Origin: Opitutales bacterium
Lineage (GTDB): Bacteria; Verrucomicrobiota; Verrucomicrobiia; Opitutales; Opitutaceae
Assembly: GCA_018700525.1 (NCBI GenBank)
Contig: JABITN010000071.1
Location: 1-46,357 of the forward strand
Direction: 5' to 3'
Length of the DNA stretch: 46,357 nt
Shown here piece by piece: positions 19,149-28,379 of the stretch (position 1 is its first letter; the number at the start of each line of letters is the position of its first letter). The notes beneath the pieces were generated by a model that was not told the origin of the DNA, did not search any database, and worked only from the letters and a program-made list of their open reading frames with translations. Made by a program: the position numbers and the translations under genes.

Positions 19149-20672
19149 TCACGTAATCGGAGCCGGATTGAATACGACAAGATCGTTGGCCAAACCCAAT
19201 TTATCAGCAGCGGTTTGGATCCTTCCACTCGCGATGTCTAGGATCATTCGAAACAGCTCTTCGCCAACCGTCTCGATGTCAGCCTCGCCCGTCGCTATCC
19301 TTCCAGCGTCTAGATCGATTAAATCGAACCATCGTTTGCTCAAAGCTGTCCGACTCGAAACTTTCACTACTGGAGCCATCGCCAATCCGTACGGCGTGCC
19401 TCTGCCTGTCGTGAAAACCTGAAGCGCGATCCCAGAGGCTAACTGCTGCGTTCCGCATACGAAATCACTCGCTGGCGTTGCCGCGAAAACCAGTCCCTTC
19501 TTCTTCACTTGTTCTCCATGACCAAGCACATCCGAAATCGGACTCGTTCCCGATTTTATAATCGAGCCCAATGCTTTCTCGACGATATTCGAAAGACCGC
19601 CGAGCTTGTTGCCGGGAGTAGGGTTCGCCGTACGGTCAGAATTCCCCTCCTCCAAGTAGTTGTCGTACCATGACATCTCTTCGAGAAGCGTTTTCGCTAC
19701 CTCTACGTTCACCGCCCGAGGGGTCAGTAAATGAACCGCATCGCGTACTTCCGTTACTTCGGAAAACAAAACAGTCCCTCCCGAACGGACGATCATATCG
19801 GTAGCGAAACCTACAACCGGGTTTGCCGTAATACCCGAAAATGCATCACTCCCTCCGCACTGAACGCCGATCACAAGATCGCTAACCGGACAGGTCTCCC
19901 GACTACGTTTGTCTAAACGCGCAAGCCGAGTCTCAACCATTTCCATAATGCGGGCGATCATTCCTTCGAAGCCATCCTCATGGATATCCTGCAAGCAAAC
20001 CACGTTAGCCTCCACATCGCTCCCCTTGGGAACCAAGCGTCCGGGCTGAAGCTTTTCACACCCCAAACCCACCACCAATACCTCTCCACCGAGGTTCGGG
20101 TTTTTAGCCAAGTTCATCAACGTACGAATCGGTATCGCCGCATTGGGCGCCTGAATGGCGACCCCACACCCATACGAATGCGTAATCGCAATCACATCAT
20201 CAACATTCGGATATTTTTGAAGCAGTTCGGATTTAACCTTGCGAACCACATGATCCGCAACCCCGGTCACACACTGAACGCTCGTCATTATCCCGAGAAC
20301 GTTTCTCGTCCCGACAGAACCATCCGCGTTCCTGTATCCTTCAAATGTATACCCCTCAAGGGCAGGACGATTCTTCGCTTCTCTCGTCGCCAAAGGCAGG
20401 TCCTCCAAAGCAGGTGCTTCAGGGATACGAATATGACGATCATGCAGCCATGAGCCCGCAGAGAGACTTTCTATCGCTTGCCCAATCACCTCCCCATAAC
20501 GAACAACCCCTTCCCCCGCTTCGATATCCAAAAGCGTAACCTTGTGCCCCTGCGGAATAAAATCCTTCAGAACAACGCTTCCTAAAACTTCCGTCCCCGC
20601 TTGCAACCCACCATCATTGGCAATGATAGCTACATTGTCCGCAGGATCGATTTTAATAGCAATGGGGACCAT
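19149..20672 (-). CDS. Galactarate dehydratase
   Basis: This 507-residue cytoplasmic Fe(II) enzyme of the UxaA/GarD family dehydrates galactarate to 5-keto-4-deoxy-D-glucarate. The N-terminal SAF-like part is followed by a linker ([20 protein letters not shown]) and the large catalytic part. Long stretches agree with Escherichia coli GarD as I remember it: [49 protein letters not shown]-like, [19 protein letters not shown] and the C-terminal VFNPAP. This agreement is why garD is preferred over altronate dehydratase. Nearby TRAP transporter genes, a PL10-like lyase and an SMP-30 lactonase fit a uronate-to-aldarate route. Uronate dehydrogenase and the next aldolase or dehydratase are not in the window. 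It lies 165 bases behind the second DUF1501 gene on the same strand. Confidence 0.9.
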   Translation of the reverse strand: MVPIAIKIDPADNVAIIANDGGLQAGTEVLGSVVLKDFIPQGHKVTLLDIEAGEGVVRYGEVIGQAIESLSAGSWLHDRHIRIPEAPALEDLPLATREAKNRPALEGYTFEGYRNADGSVGTRNVLGIMTSVQCVTGVADHVVRKVKSELLQKYPNVDDVIAITHSYGCGVAIQAPNAAIPIRTLMNLAKNPNLGGEVLVVGLGCEKLQPGRLVPKGSDVEANVVCLQDIHEDGFEGMIARIMEMVETRLARLDKRSRETCPVSDLVIGVQCGGSDAFSGITANPVVGFATDMIVRSGGTVLFSEVTEVRDAVHLLTPRAVNVEVAKTLLEEMSWYDNYLEEGNSDRTANPTPGNKLGGLSNIVEKALGSIIKSGTSPISDVLGHGEQVKKKGLVFAATPASDFVCGTQQLASGIALQVFTTGRGTPYGLAMAPVVKVSSRTALSKRWFDLIDLDAGRIATGEADIETVGEELFRMILDIASGRIQTAADKLGLANDLVVFNPAPIT

Positions 20673-20837
20673 ATTTCAGAGGTAGGTTCGAATCAAAGAT
20701 ACAGAGCAACCAACTAGCAAGCAACAACACTATCGACACTCCAAGCAAAACGGAAAAGCGAAACACGACCGTCACTCCGACACGAATACAAGGGCTGCAT
20801 TTCAAGAAACGTTTTATTCAATTGTTCAAGACACTCG

Positions 20838-22238
20838 CTATGCCAAAATCGGCCTAATCACATTTGCGGCTTCCACCCCAGTGAGCTTCATATCCAAGCC
20901 CTGAAAGGGATAGGCGAATCGTTTGGCGTCGATCCCAAGTTGGTGCAGCATGGTTGCGTGCAAGTCGCGTACGTGCACAACATCCTCGATCGCACTATAT
21001 CCAAGTTCATCCGTCGAGCCGTAGCTGATTCCACCTTTGACTCCGCCGCCTGCCATCCACATGGAAAATCCTTTTATATGGTGATCGCGGCCCGCATCGC
21101 CTTTGCCCTGGAACATGGGTGTGCGTCCAAATTCGCCTCCCCAGACGACCAGCGTATCCTCGAGCATGCCGCGCCGTTTTAGGTCGGTCAGCAGAGCCCA
21201 AGTCGGCCTATCTGTCAGACCACAACAGATATCCATGTATTTCTTGAGGTCGCCGTGATGATCCCAACCGCGATGATAAAGTTGTATAAAGCGAACGCCT
21301 CGTTCGGCCAAGCGCCGTGCCAAAAGGCAATTGGACGCGTAGGAGCCATCGCCTGGGGTCGCTCCGTAGAGATCGAGGGCGCTCTGAGGTTCGTCCGACA
21401 CATCCATTAATCCAGGAACCGAGGTCTGCATGCGATAGGCCATTTCGTAGGCCGCAATACGGGTTTCGATCTCCGGGTTTCGAACCATTAGGTTGCGCTT
21501 GCGATCCAGCTGGCCGATCGCATCAACCAATGCAGCCTGCTGCTTCTGAGATACGCCTTTCGGATTGCTAACGTAGTGTACTGGGTCGCCCGAAGCATTA
21601 AACTCCACACCTTGAAAACGGCTTGGAAGAAATCCCGAAGACCACTGGCGCGAGGCGATCGGCTGAGGATTGCGGCCGCCGACGCTCGTCAGCACGACGA
21701 ACCCTGGCAAATCCTCCGACTCCGATCCTAGACCGTAATTGACCCAAGAACCCATCGATGGCCGACCGCTAATAGCGGTGCCTGTATTCATGAACGTATG
21801 AGCGGGATCGTGATTGATTTGCTCGGTCACCATGGAACGAATAATCGCGATATCATCCGCCATCTTAGCCGTCCAGGGAAGGTAGTCGCTGATCAACTGA
21901 CCGCTTTTTCCGTACCGATTAAACTCGGTCTGGTGCCCGAGCACCTTAAGCTCTTGCCCCTGAAGCTGGGCTATGGGCTGACCGCGGGTAAATGACTCCG
22001 GCATAGGTTTTCCATCGAGCTTGTTAAGGTCCGGCTTATAATCGAAAGTCTCGAGATGGGAGGGACCTCCCGCCATGCAGAGAAAGATAACCCGCTTGGC
22101 CTTGGCGGCAAACCGAGGTAGTTGGATGTTGGATGCGCTCGCGCCAAAAGACGTCGACCCCATGAGAGATCCGAGGGCCGCAGATCCGAGTCCTAGTCCG
22201 GTCTGACCGAGAAATGCGCGTCGCGTTAAAGGGTTCAT
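20838..22238 (-). CDS. DUF1501 protein with Tat-like leader (pair 2)
   Basis: This 466-residue protein starts MNPLTRRAFLGQTGLGLG, a twin-arginine leader. The same hallmarks as pair 1 are present: KRVIFLCMAGGPSHLETFDYKPDLNKLDG, HDPAHTFMNTG, RGWDHHGD, WGGEFGRTPMFQ, GRDHH, and HDLHATMLHQLGIDAKRF close to the end. It starts 10 bases after the stop of the PSD1 gene of the same pair, so the two are one transcript. Its place between that gene and garD suggests work on sugar acids or their precursors in the periplasm, but the activity is not known. Confidence 0.92.
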   Translation of the reverse strand: MNPLTRRAFLGQTGLGLGSAALGSLMGSTSFGASASNIQLPRFAAKAKRVIFLCMAGGPSHLETFDYKPDLNKLDGKPMPESFTRGQPIAQLQGQELKVLGHQTEFNRYGKSGQLISDYLPWTAKMADDIAIIRSMVTEQINHDPAHTFMNTGTAISGRPSMGSWVNYGLGSESEDLPGFVVLTSVGGRNPQPIASRQWSSGFLPSRFQGVEFNASGDPVHYVSNPKGVSQKQQAALVDAIGQLDRKRNLMVRNPEIETRIAAYEMAYRMQTSVPGLMDVSDEPQSALDLYGATPGDGSYASNCLLARRLAERGVRFIQLYHRGWDHHGDLKKYMDICCGLTDRPTWALLTDLKRRGMLEDTLVVWGGEFGRTPMFQGKGDAGRDHHIKGFSMWMAGGGVKGGISYGSTDELGYSAIEDVVHVRDLHATMLHQLGIDAKRFAYPFQGLDMKLTGVEAANVIRPILA

Positions 22239-22248
22239 AGCGATTCGT

Positions 22249-24744
22249 TCAGTTGCGCGTTATCGCTTCATTGAGATTGAGCAGGCCTCGAGCCACCGAC
22301 GTCCATGACGCGAGCTCGAGATTCGAAAGATTCATCGAGCGAGGCGCCCGACCCGTTTCAATCAGCGCAGCGGCCGCGGCCGGATCTGTCCGGTAAATCG
22401 CCTCCGTCGATTCCAACAAGGATCGGAAAACCGCTCGTTCGTCGGAATCAGGTCTACGCGTCAAGGCGAGTTTAAAGGCAAATTCCATACGCTCTTCTAT
22501 CGAAGCGCCGCCTTCCTCGAGAATCCGTTCGGCAAATACGCGTGCGGCCTCGACGAAGGTTGGATCATTGAGCAGAGCGAGCGCCGCATTGGGCGTATTC
22601 GAACGCGAGCGCTCGGCAACGCACTCTTCGCGGCTCGGCGCATCAAGCGTTTTCATGGTCGGGTGGAGAAACATACGCTGCCAATGAACATAGACCCCTC
22701 GGCGCCACTGCCGCGCATCTTCGTGCGACGTATAGCTACGTTCAGGAAAATTCAGATGCCGGTAGTATTCTTCCGGCTGATACGGCTTCACGCTGTCACC
22801 TCCGAGTTCGGTTACCAGCAAGCCGCTCACCGCTAGAGCATTGTCTCGCACCATTTCGGCGGGCAGCCGATACCGAGACTGCCGGGCCACGAGCTGATTA
22901 TAGGGATCGCGTTCGAGTAGTTCCTCCGAGGCAATCGAGGATTGCCGGTAGGCACGGCTCGTTGCCAGCAAACGAATAAAGCGTTTTAAATCCCAGTCAT
23001 TCTCGTAGAATGACACCGCCAAGTAGTCCAATAATTCAGGATTGGCTGGCGGCTGGCCCTGTCCGCCAAAATCAGCCAGGGAAGAAGAAATCCCGCTACC
23101 GAATAATAGGTACCAGAAACGATTCGCGAATACCCGAGCTGTCAACCCGCCAACGCCTCCTTCAGCATCGGTCAGCCAGTTAGCTAAATCGAGACGTGTC
23201 GCAAACTGATTCTCTGGTATATCGATGTTACCCAGAAACTCGGGGATGGCTGCCGAAACAATCTCGCCACTGTCGTCTTGCCAATTGCCACGCGGCAACA
23301 CCCGCATTGTTCTCGGCTCTTGGGCCTCCGTGATCATCGTCCAACGACCGTGCTTCAAATGCGTTTTTTCCCGTTCAACCAAAGCATTCCAATTGTCCCG
23401 CTTCGCTTTGGAAATGCATTCTGTCATTTCTTCCTCTAAAACCGCGATTGCTTCGAGAACCTCTTTTTTAGACTGCTTACCGATTTTGAGAGCTGCTTCT
23501 AGATCAGCTTTTTCAGCCTCCAAGCCCTCGATACGTCCCCATGTATCCTTCCCAGCCAGCAACTTCTTGGCGTCTCGAATTCGCTTGAGCTCGAGCTCTT
23601 GGGCATCCGAAAGGAACAACATCTCCGGGGGCCGATTCGTCGGCAGTGAATTGCCATTATAACCCGCATCGTGAATATCCGCAAAGAACGCGGCCATCGA
23701 ATAATGATCCTTCGTCGTGTAGGGATCGAACTTGTGGTCGTGGCATTGAGCGCAGCCCAAAGTCCCCCCCATCCATACCGCCGAAACATTGCGAACGCGA
23801 TCAGCAGCGTAAATCGCATTGTATTCCTTTTCTTGGATACCCCCTTCATGGGACGTTTGCAGCAGTCGATTGTAGCCCGAGGCAACATTCTGCCATTTCG
23901 TCGGCGCTTCGAGCAAATCTCCCGCCAGCTGCTCGCGAGTGAATTGGTCGAAAGGTAGATTCTCGTTGAACGAACGAATCACATAATCTCGATAGGGAGA
24001 GATGTTGTGGTCTTGGTCGCCATGATAGCCGACCGTATCCGCATAGCGCACCAGATCCAGCCAGTACATCGCCATGCGTTCGCCAAAATGCGGCGATTCC
24101 AATAGGTCATCGACCACCTGCTCCAAGGTCGCTTCGCCATTGACGAACGCAGCCGCCTTATCGGGCGTGGGCGGTAGCCCAGTTAAATCGAAATAGAGCC
24201 GACGGATCAACGTAACCGGTTCGGTTTCCGGGGAGGGAGCCAGTCCTTCGTTTTCCAATCGAGCCAAGACGAAGCGATCGACGGGATTGATTGGCCACGC
24301 CTCATCGGCAACCCGCGGCAGTTCGGTTTTAATCGGCCGTTCGTAGGTCCAGGGAGCCGAATATTCCGCTCCCTCTACGATCCATCGCTCGAGCAAATTC
24401 ACCTCCTCCAGGCTAAGCGCCTTGTGCGATTCCTCAGGAGGCATCGGATCCTCGATATCCTTGATCCGAGCTACGAGTTCGCTTTGCTCCAGATCTCCGG
24501 GGATCAAGGCCGCGAAACCGCCGAGGTCCATCCGAGAACCTTCCTCCGTATCCAGACGCAGTCCCCCGGAATCCCGAAGCCCCCCCTTACGCTCGCTCGG
24601 ATCGGGACCATGGCAATGGAAACACTTCTCAGACAGAATCGGCCTAATATCACGATTGAAATCAATCGTCTCAATCGCCCCAGCAAGCGCCCCTGGAAGC
24701 AGAGACACAATCAAGGCTATGGCTGATAAAGCGGGTCGTAACAT
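22249..24744 (-). CDS. PSD1/DUF1549/DUF1553 cytochrome-c-type protein (pair 2)
   Basis: This 831-residue secreted protein has a normal signal peptide (residues 1-22, ending ALAGA). The c-type haem motif CFHCH lies at residues 41-45, DUF1549 at about 150-360 with the second CxxCH (CAQCHDHKFDP), and DUF1553 at about 520-790. Between the two DUFs lies a charged, probably coiled-coil segment of about 80 residues (from KRIRDAKKLL to KAKRDNW) that is absent from pair 1 and present in pair 3. The ATG at 24744 is supported by the leader. Promoter and regulation are not obvious; a dispersed repeat occupies the upstream gap. Function is unknown; it is probably a periplasmic redox enzyme acting with the DUF1501 partner. 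Confidence 0.92.
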   Translation of the reverse strand: MLRPALSAIALIVSLLPGALAGAIETIDFNRDIRPILSEKCFHCHGPDPSERKGGLRDSGGLRLDTEEGSRMDLGGFAALIPGDLEQSELVARIKDIEDPMPPEESHKALSLEEVNLLERWIVEGAEYSAPWTYERPIKTELPRVADEAWPINPVDRFVLARLENEGLAPSPETEPVTLIRRLYFDLTGLPPTPDKAAAFVNGEATLEQVVDDLLESPHFGERMAMYWLDLVRYADTVGYHGDQDHNISPYRDYVIRSFNENLPFDQFTREQLAGDLLEAPTKWQNVASGYNRLLQTSHEGGIQEKEYNAIYAADRVRNVSAVWMGGTLGCAQCHDHKFDPYTTKDHYSMAAFFADIHDAGYNGNSLPTNRPPEMLFLSDAQELELKRIRDAKKLLAGKDTWGRIEGLEAEKADLEAALKIGKQSKKEVLEAIAVLEEEMTECISKAKRDNWNALVEREKTHLKHGRWTMITEAQEPRTMRVLPRGNWQDDSGEIVSAAIPEFLGNIDIPENQFATRLDLANWLTDAEGGVGGLTARVFANRFWYLLFGSGISSSLADFGGQGQPPANPELLDYLAVSFYENDWDLKRFIRLLATSRAYRQSSIASEELLERDPYNQLVARQSRYRLPAEMVRDNALAVSGLLVTELGGDSVKPYQPEEYYRHLNFPERSYTSHEDARQWRRGVYVHWQRMFLHPTMKTLDAPSREECVAERSRSNTPNAALALLNDPTFVEAARVFAERILEEGGASIEERMEFAFKLALTRRPDSDERAVFRSLLESTEAIYRTDPAAAAALIETGRAPRSMNLSNLELASWTSVARGLLNLNEAITRN

Positions 24745-24893
24745 GTGGACGAAGCGGGTAAGGGAGTGACTATCCTCCCTTCCATTACCCCATCACCATA
24801 AATCGAAGTCAATCGTTCATGGGGATGCTTTTCAGAAAGCGAACAAATACAGGCATGATTATTTTTAATTCACCCACGCTATTTGCGGTGGAA

Positions 24894-25010
24894 AAATAAA
24901 GCATCCCCGGGGCAAGCCCCAAGGTATTTCAAAGGTAGCAACGAAGCCCTTCGACAGGCTCAAGATCGGCGACAAGCTTAAAGGTATTTACCCGGAGGGA
25001 ATAAACCGGG
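24894..25010. repeat. Dispersed intergenic repeat, copy C
   Basis: This is the longest copy seen. Its first 40 bases match 4036-4075, and from GCCCC onward it aligns with the window start over about 90 bases with scattered changes. It contains a CCCCGGGGC palindrome and ends with CCCGG...CCGGG halves. It lies between the start of PSD1 pair 2 and the end of the PL10-like gene, in a 278-base gap with no other feature. Confidence 0.65.
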
Positions 25011-25022
25011 CGTATTAATCCG

Positions 25023-26399
25023 CTAGCGAGCGCTTAACTGCTCGCTCAGTTCAATGTACTCACATAGAACTGCAACGTTCCGATTGAAAACCGAACTGCT
25101 AATTCGGTCCATGATTTCGTATTGGCCGTTCCAGCGAACGCCTTCTGGCATCTTCTTTTTAAAACGATCGCCAAGCGTCATCCAGGCTCCTGAGGATTCC
25201 TGGCTCCCAAGTATCTTTTCCACGGATACTGAAAGAGAATTCAGGCGTTTTGCAATTTTCTTTTTTGATAGCTCCGGTCGTTCCTCCGCCATCAATTCCT
25301 TACGTCCAAGGTCCATCGCCTTCCGATAGCGTTTCTCCCCCATTTCTACTCGAGATGAAATATCCGTCTCGTATGCGTATCCATTGCGACGCTCAGGATG
25401 AAGCTCTGCCACACCATCCACTCGAATCCGATCGCGATCATAGTAAAGAGCCTTATTCGTTCCAATCTCGACGAAACGCGCCCAGTTTCCATTTTCCATC
25501 CGTATATCATGGAGCCATCTCAAGGAATCGGGAATAGGCTCCAAGTAATCGCTATTACCCAGAACCAAGTACAAATCGATCAATGTATCGATATTCTTGA
25601 TCGTAACCGACGGGCAAACCGAAGGCGGCTCGAATGTACGAGCCCAAGCGGGCTGAAGAAACTCATTATACTGCTGTGCCCACCCAGGCTGAGGCGGAGC
25701 AAGCTGGGAAATCATTAGAAAACGAGCCGCTTTGCGGAGACTTTTCTCAATCTCATCGTCATCGTAATATTGATACGCCTCAATCATAACGCGAATGCAG
25801 TCATTAATACCGCCATCATTGAAAGTCGCGTAATCATGATAATTTCCCTGTTCCGGATATTTATGAGGCCACCCTCCATTGTCCAACTGAGTCTCTACCA
25901 TCATTTCAACCGCTCGTTTTGTCCCTGCCGCTATGCGCCGATCGTTAACTTCCTGATTCAATGCGATCAAGAAGCTGACTGCCGATTGCGATTGGTTATC
26001 GTCAAAACTAACCGTCTCATCGCTTAGATCCGCAAAGTTGATCGTATGATTCCATCCGCCATACTGATTTTGCCCGCGAATTAAAGCATAGGCCGCGTCC
26101 TTAGCCGCAGCCAGAGCCCGATTATTCCCCGTTGTCTGATAAGCTCTCAAAAACGATTGCCCCACCGCCGGTGTTCCTGGCGGCTGCACTTCGACCGTAT
26201 CGGCACCGACTGGCCCCTCGCCCCAACGAAGAGAACGGTCCGGCGTCTCATGATAGACATAACCGCCATGAACATTGATCGAATAGAAAAACGCCACGCC
26301 CTTCAGCAAAGAAGCCTCTGCCTTATTCCTTAACGCTTCCCCATGAGACCAACTCGAAAAAACAACCGCAAACAGACCAAAAAAAGAATGAATTTTCAT
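25023..26399 (-). CDS. PL10-like pectate lyase, secreted
   Basis: This 458-residue protein has a leader (KIHSFFGLFAVVFSSWSHG) and the alpha/alpha-toroid pattern of family PL10. Repeated helical segments are followed by GGWPHKYPEQGNYHDYATFNDG at 175-196, close to the GGWPQ...ITFND signature, and LQPAWARTFEPPSVCPS, close to the LPAWARQYE region that carries the catalytic Arg. PL10 enzymes cut polygalacturonate by beta-elimination using Ca2+. The C-terminal 130 residues (from AELHPERRNGYAYETD) are consistent with the rest of the family. It is between the TRAP operon and PSD1 pair 2, all on the minus strand. A non-catalytic or other-substrate relative cannot be excluded. Confidence 0.7.
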   Translation of the reverse strand: MKIHSFFGLFAVVFSSWSHGEALRNKAEASLLKGVAFFYSINVHGGYVYHETPDRSLRWGEGPVGADTVEVQPPGTPAVGQSFLRAYQTTGNNRALAAAKDAAYALIRGQNQYGGWNHTINFADLSDETVSFDDNQSQSAVSFLIALNQEVNDRRIAAGTKRAVEMMVETQLDNGGWPHKYPEQGNYHDYATFNDGGINDCIRVMIEAYQYYDDDEIEKSLRKAARFLMISQLAPPQPGWAQQYNEFLQPAWARTFEPPSVCPSVTIKNIDTLIDLYLVLGNSDYLEPIPDSLRWLHDIRMENGNWARFVEIGTNKALYYDRDRIRVDGVAELHPERRNGYAYETDISSRVEMGEKRYRKAMDLGRKELMAEERPELSKKKIAKRLNSLSVSVEKILGSQESSGAWMTLGDRFKKKMPEGVRWNGQYEIMDRISSSVFNRNVAVLCEYIELSEQLSAR

Positions 26400-26557
26400 A
26401 TATCTAAATTACAGAAACCAAACTCACTATGGACACTTTGATGATACATAAAAAGTATCTAACTCTACCTCTTTCTAGCTCTCGCTAGCACTACTCCCAG
26501 GTCCAACCAACATTTCGCTATCTACTCATTAGAAACGATTGCCAGAGCTAAACATAA

Positions 26558-27847
26558 TCAAAGTCCGAATACGCGAGGCAGCCACATTGATAAAGCTGGA
26601 ACATACGAGATAAGCATCAGCCCGATAAACATTGCGATGAAGAACGGTATCATGAACGGCGTTACCCGAGCAATCGTCGTCTTCCCCACTCCGCAACCAA
26701 GGAACAAGCAAGTTCCCACCGGTGGCGTGCACAAACCGATACACAGATTCGCAATCAGAATAATCCCGAAATGAACCGGATCTATCCCGAGCACTTCCGC
26801 AATCGGCAGAAAAATAGGCGTAAAAATCAAGACAGCTGGGGTCATATCCATGAACGTACCGACGAACAACAAAAGCAAATTGATCATTAACATGATAACC
26901 AATGGATTGTCCGACAATCCAAGCAGGGTCGCAGAAACTGTTTGTGGAATATTCGTAATTGTCATGATCCACGACATTCCCGAACTCGCTCCTATCAGGA
27001 GCATAATCACCGCCGTAGTCACCCCTGTCTGCAACAATATTTCCGGAAGTTCCGTTAGCTTAACCTCCCGATAGAAAACAACCGAGAGCATGAACGCATA
27101 AGCCACGGCGATAGCCGAAGCCTCGGTCGCGGTGAATACGCCTTTCAATATACCGCCGATCACGATTACGAGCAGAAGCATACTAAAAAAGGCCCGTCGA
27201 AACGCTGTCCAGATTTCACCTATCGTCGAACGATCGCCCGCTTCGAGATGAGTACGCTTCGCAATGATAAAACAAACCGCCATCAACAGCAGGCCAATCA
27301 ATATTCCCGGCAAAACTCCCGCCATGAACATGGCCGCGATCGAAACGGACCCCGAAGCAACCGCGTAGACGATCATAATATTGCTCGGAGGAATAAGGAG
27401 TCCAGTAGTCGCTGCCGTAGTTGTGATCGCCACGCTAAACTCGTTGTTATAACCCTTGGCTTTCATTTCCGGCAGCATGAATCCGCCTATCGAGGTAACC
27501 GCAGCCGCAGCCGACCCCGAGATCGACCCAAAGAGCATGCAAGTAAGCGTATTTACATATCCCAGACCACCCGGAAAACGCCCTACCAAAGTCGCCGCGA
27601 GATCCATCAATCGTCGGGCCATCCCACCTCTTCCCATCAACACTCCCGACAGAATGAAAAACGGAATTGCCAGCAGAGCGAAACTATCGATCCCATTCGC
27701 CATTTTAGAAGCCACCATTAAGCTCGAATCATAACCTTCGAGTAGCATTGCCAACATCGAAGCCACGGCGATCGCAACAGCAATCGGAACATTCATGACT
27801 AGGAGAATCATGAAAACGACGACCAGTACGAATATTACTTCGATCAT
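26558..27847 (-). CDS. TRAP transporter large membrane subunit (DctM)
   Basis: This 429-residue, about 12-helix inner-membrane protein forms the Na+-driven translocation unit of a TRAP transporter. The start is the ATG at 27847, which has a strong AAGGAGGG site upstream inside the end of dctQ and overlaps its stop in an ATGA; a longer frame upstream is only dctQ sequence in another frame. Typical stretches are VMNVPIAVAIAVASM, a GSISGSAAAAVTSIGGFMLPEM segment, LLIPPSNIMIVYA, and GLCTPPVGTCLFLGCGV. It works with DctQ and DctP. The setting points to uronates or aldarates as cargo. It is the last gene of the three. Confidence 0.95.
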   Translation of the reverse strand: MIEVIFVLVVVFMILLVMNVPIAVAIAVASMLAMLLEGYDSSLMVASKMANGIDSFALLAIPFFILSGVLMGRGGMARRLMDLAATLVGRFPGGLGYVNTLTCMLFGSISGSAAAAVTSIGGFMLPEMKAKGYNNEFSVAITTTAATTGLLIPPSNIMIVYAVASGSVSIAAMFMAGVLPGILIGLLLMAVCFIIAKRTHLEAGDRSTIGEIWTAFRRAFFSMLLLVIVIGGILKGVFTATEASAIAVAYAFMLSVVFYREVKLTELPEILLQTGVTTAVIMLLIGASSGMSWIMTITNIPQTVSATLLGLSDNPLVIMLMINLLLLFVGTFMDMTPAVLIFTPIFLPIAEVLGIDPVHFGIILIANLCIGLCTPPVGTCLFLGCGVGKTTIARVTPFMIPFFIAMFIGLMLISYVPALSMWLPRVFGL

Positions 27848-28377
27848 TTCGTGCCCTCCTTTCCTGAATCGACCGGAATCATGACTACCTCGATTAATTG
27901 CTCGATCAAGAATACCACCATAAAACAACCGCTCACCGGCAAAGCCGCATACTCCCACCATTTTGCAATCGGCAGAGCCACCATCGTCTGGCCTGAATCA
28001 ATCGTATTCCGAACCAAGTTCAAACCGCCAATCAGAAAAACCACTACAGCGAATGCCAAGCAAATCACCGCGCCGATCACGCGATTCAATTTTCCGGCAT
28101 CCGGATGAAGCTTTTCCGCAAAATAATCCAAACCTAAATGCGCCTTCATTCCAAACGCGACACTCGCCCCGAAGAGCGACACCCATACGAGTAGCATCCT
28201 CGCTAGCTCCTCGCTCCACTTCGCCTGCTGCCCAAAAGCGTACCGAGAAATCACTCCCCACAGCACATCGACGACCAACAGAAACATCAGCGCGATAACC
28301 ACCCATTTCAAGAATGCGGTCAACCCATGCCGAAACGCTTTTGCTCGAGCCAATAGTGAATTATTTACTACAGTCAT
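27844..28377 (-). CDS. TRAP transporter small membrane subunit (DctQ)
   Basis: This 177-residue protein has four transmembrane segments and the family signature RYAFGQQAKWSEELARMLLVWVSLFGASVAF (residues about 66-96), in which the W-x-E-E-x-A-R core is diagnostic. Its start follows the dctP stop by 2 bases and its stop overlaps the dctM start by 4, so the three genes are tightly coupled. It docks to DctM in the inner membrane. Confidence 0.93.
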   Translation of the reverse strand: MTVVNNSLLARAKAFRHGLTAFLKWVVIALMFLLVVDVLWGVISRYAFGQQAKWSEELARMLLVWVSLFGASVAFGMKAHLGLDYFAEKLHPDAGKLNRVIGAVICLAFAVVVFLIGGLNLVRNTIDSGQTMVALPIAKWWEYAALPVSGCFMVVFLIEQLIEVVMIPVDSGKEGTK

Positions 28378-28379
28378 TC

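Noticed and set aside
19149-20672. Annotation as altronate dehydratase (uxaA)
   Set aside because: Long motif agreement with GarD, including the [18 protein letters not shown]-like region and the terminal VFNPAP, favours galactarate dehydratase, though both share the same fold.
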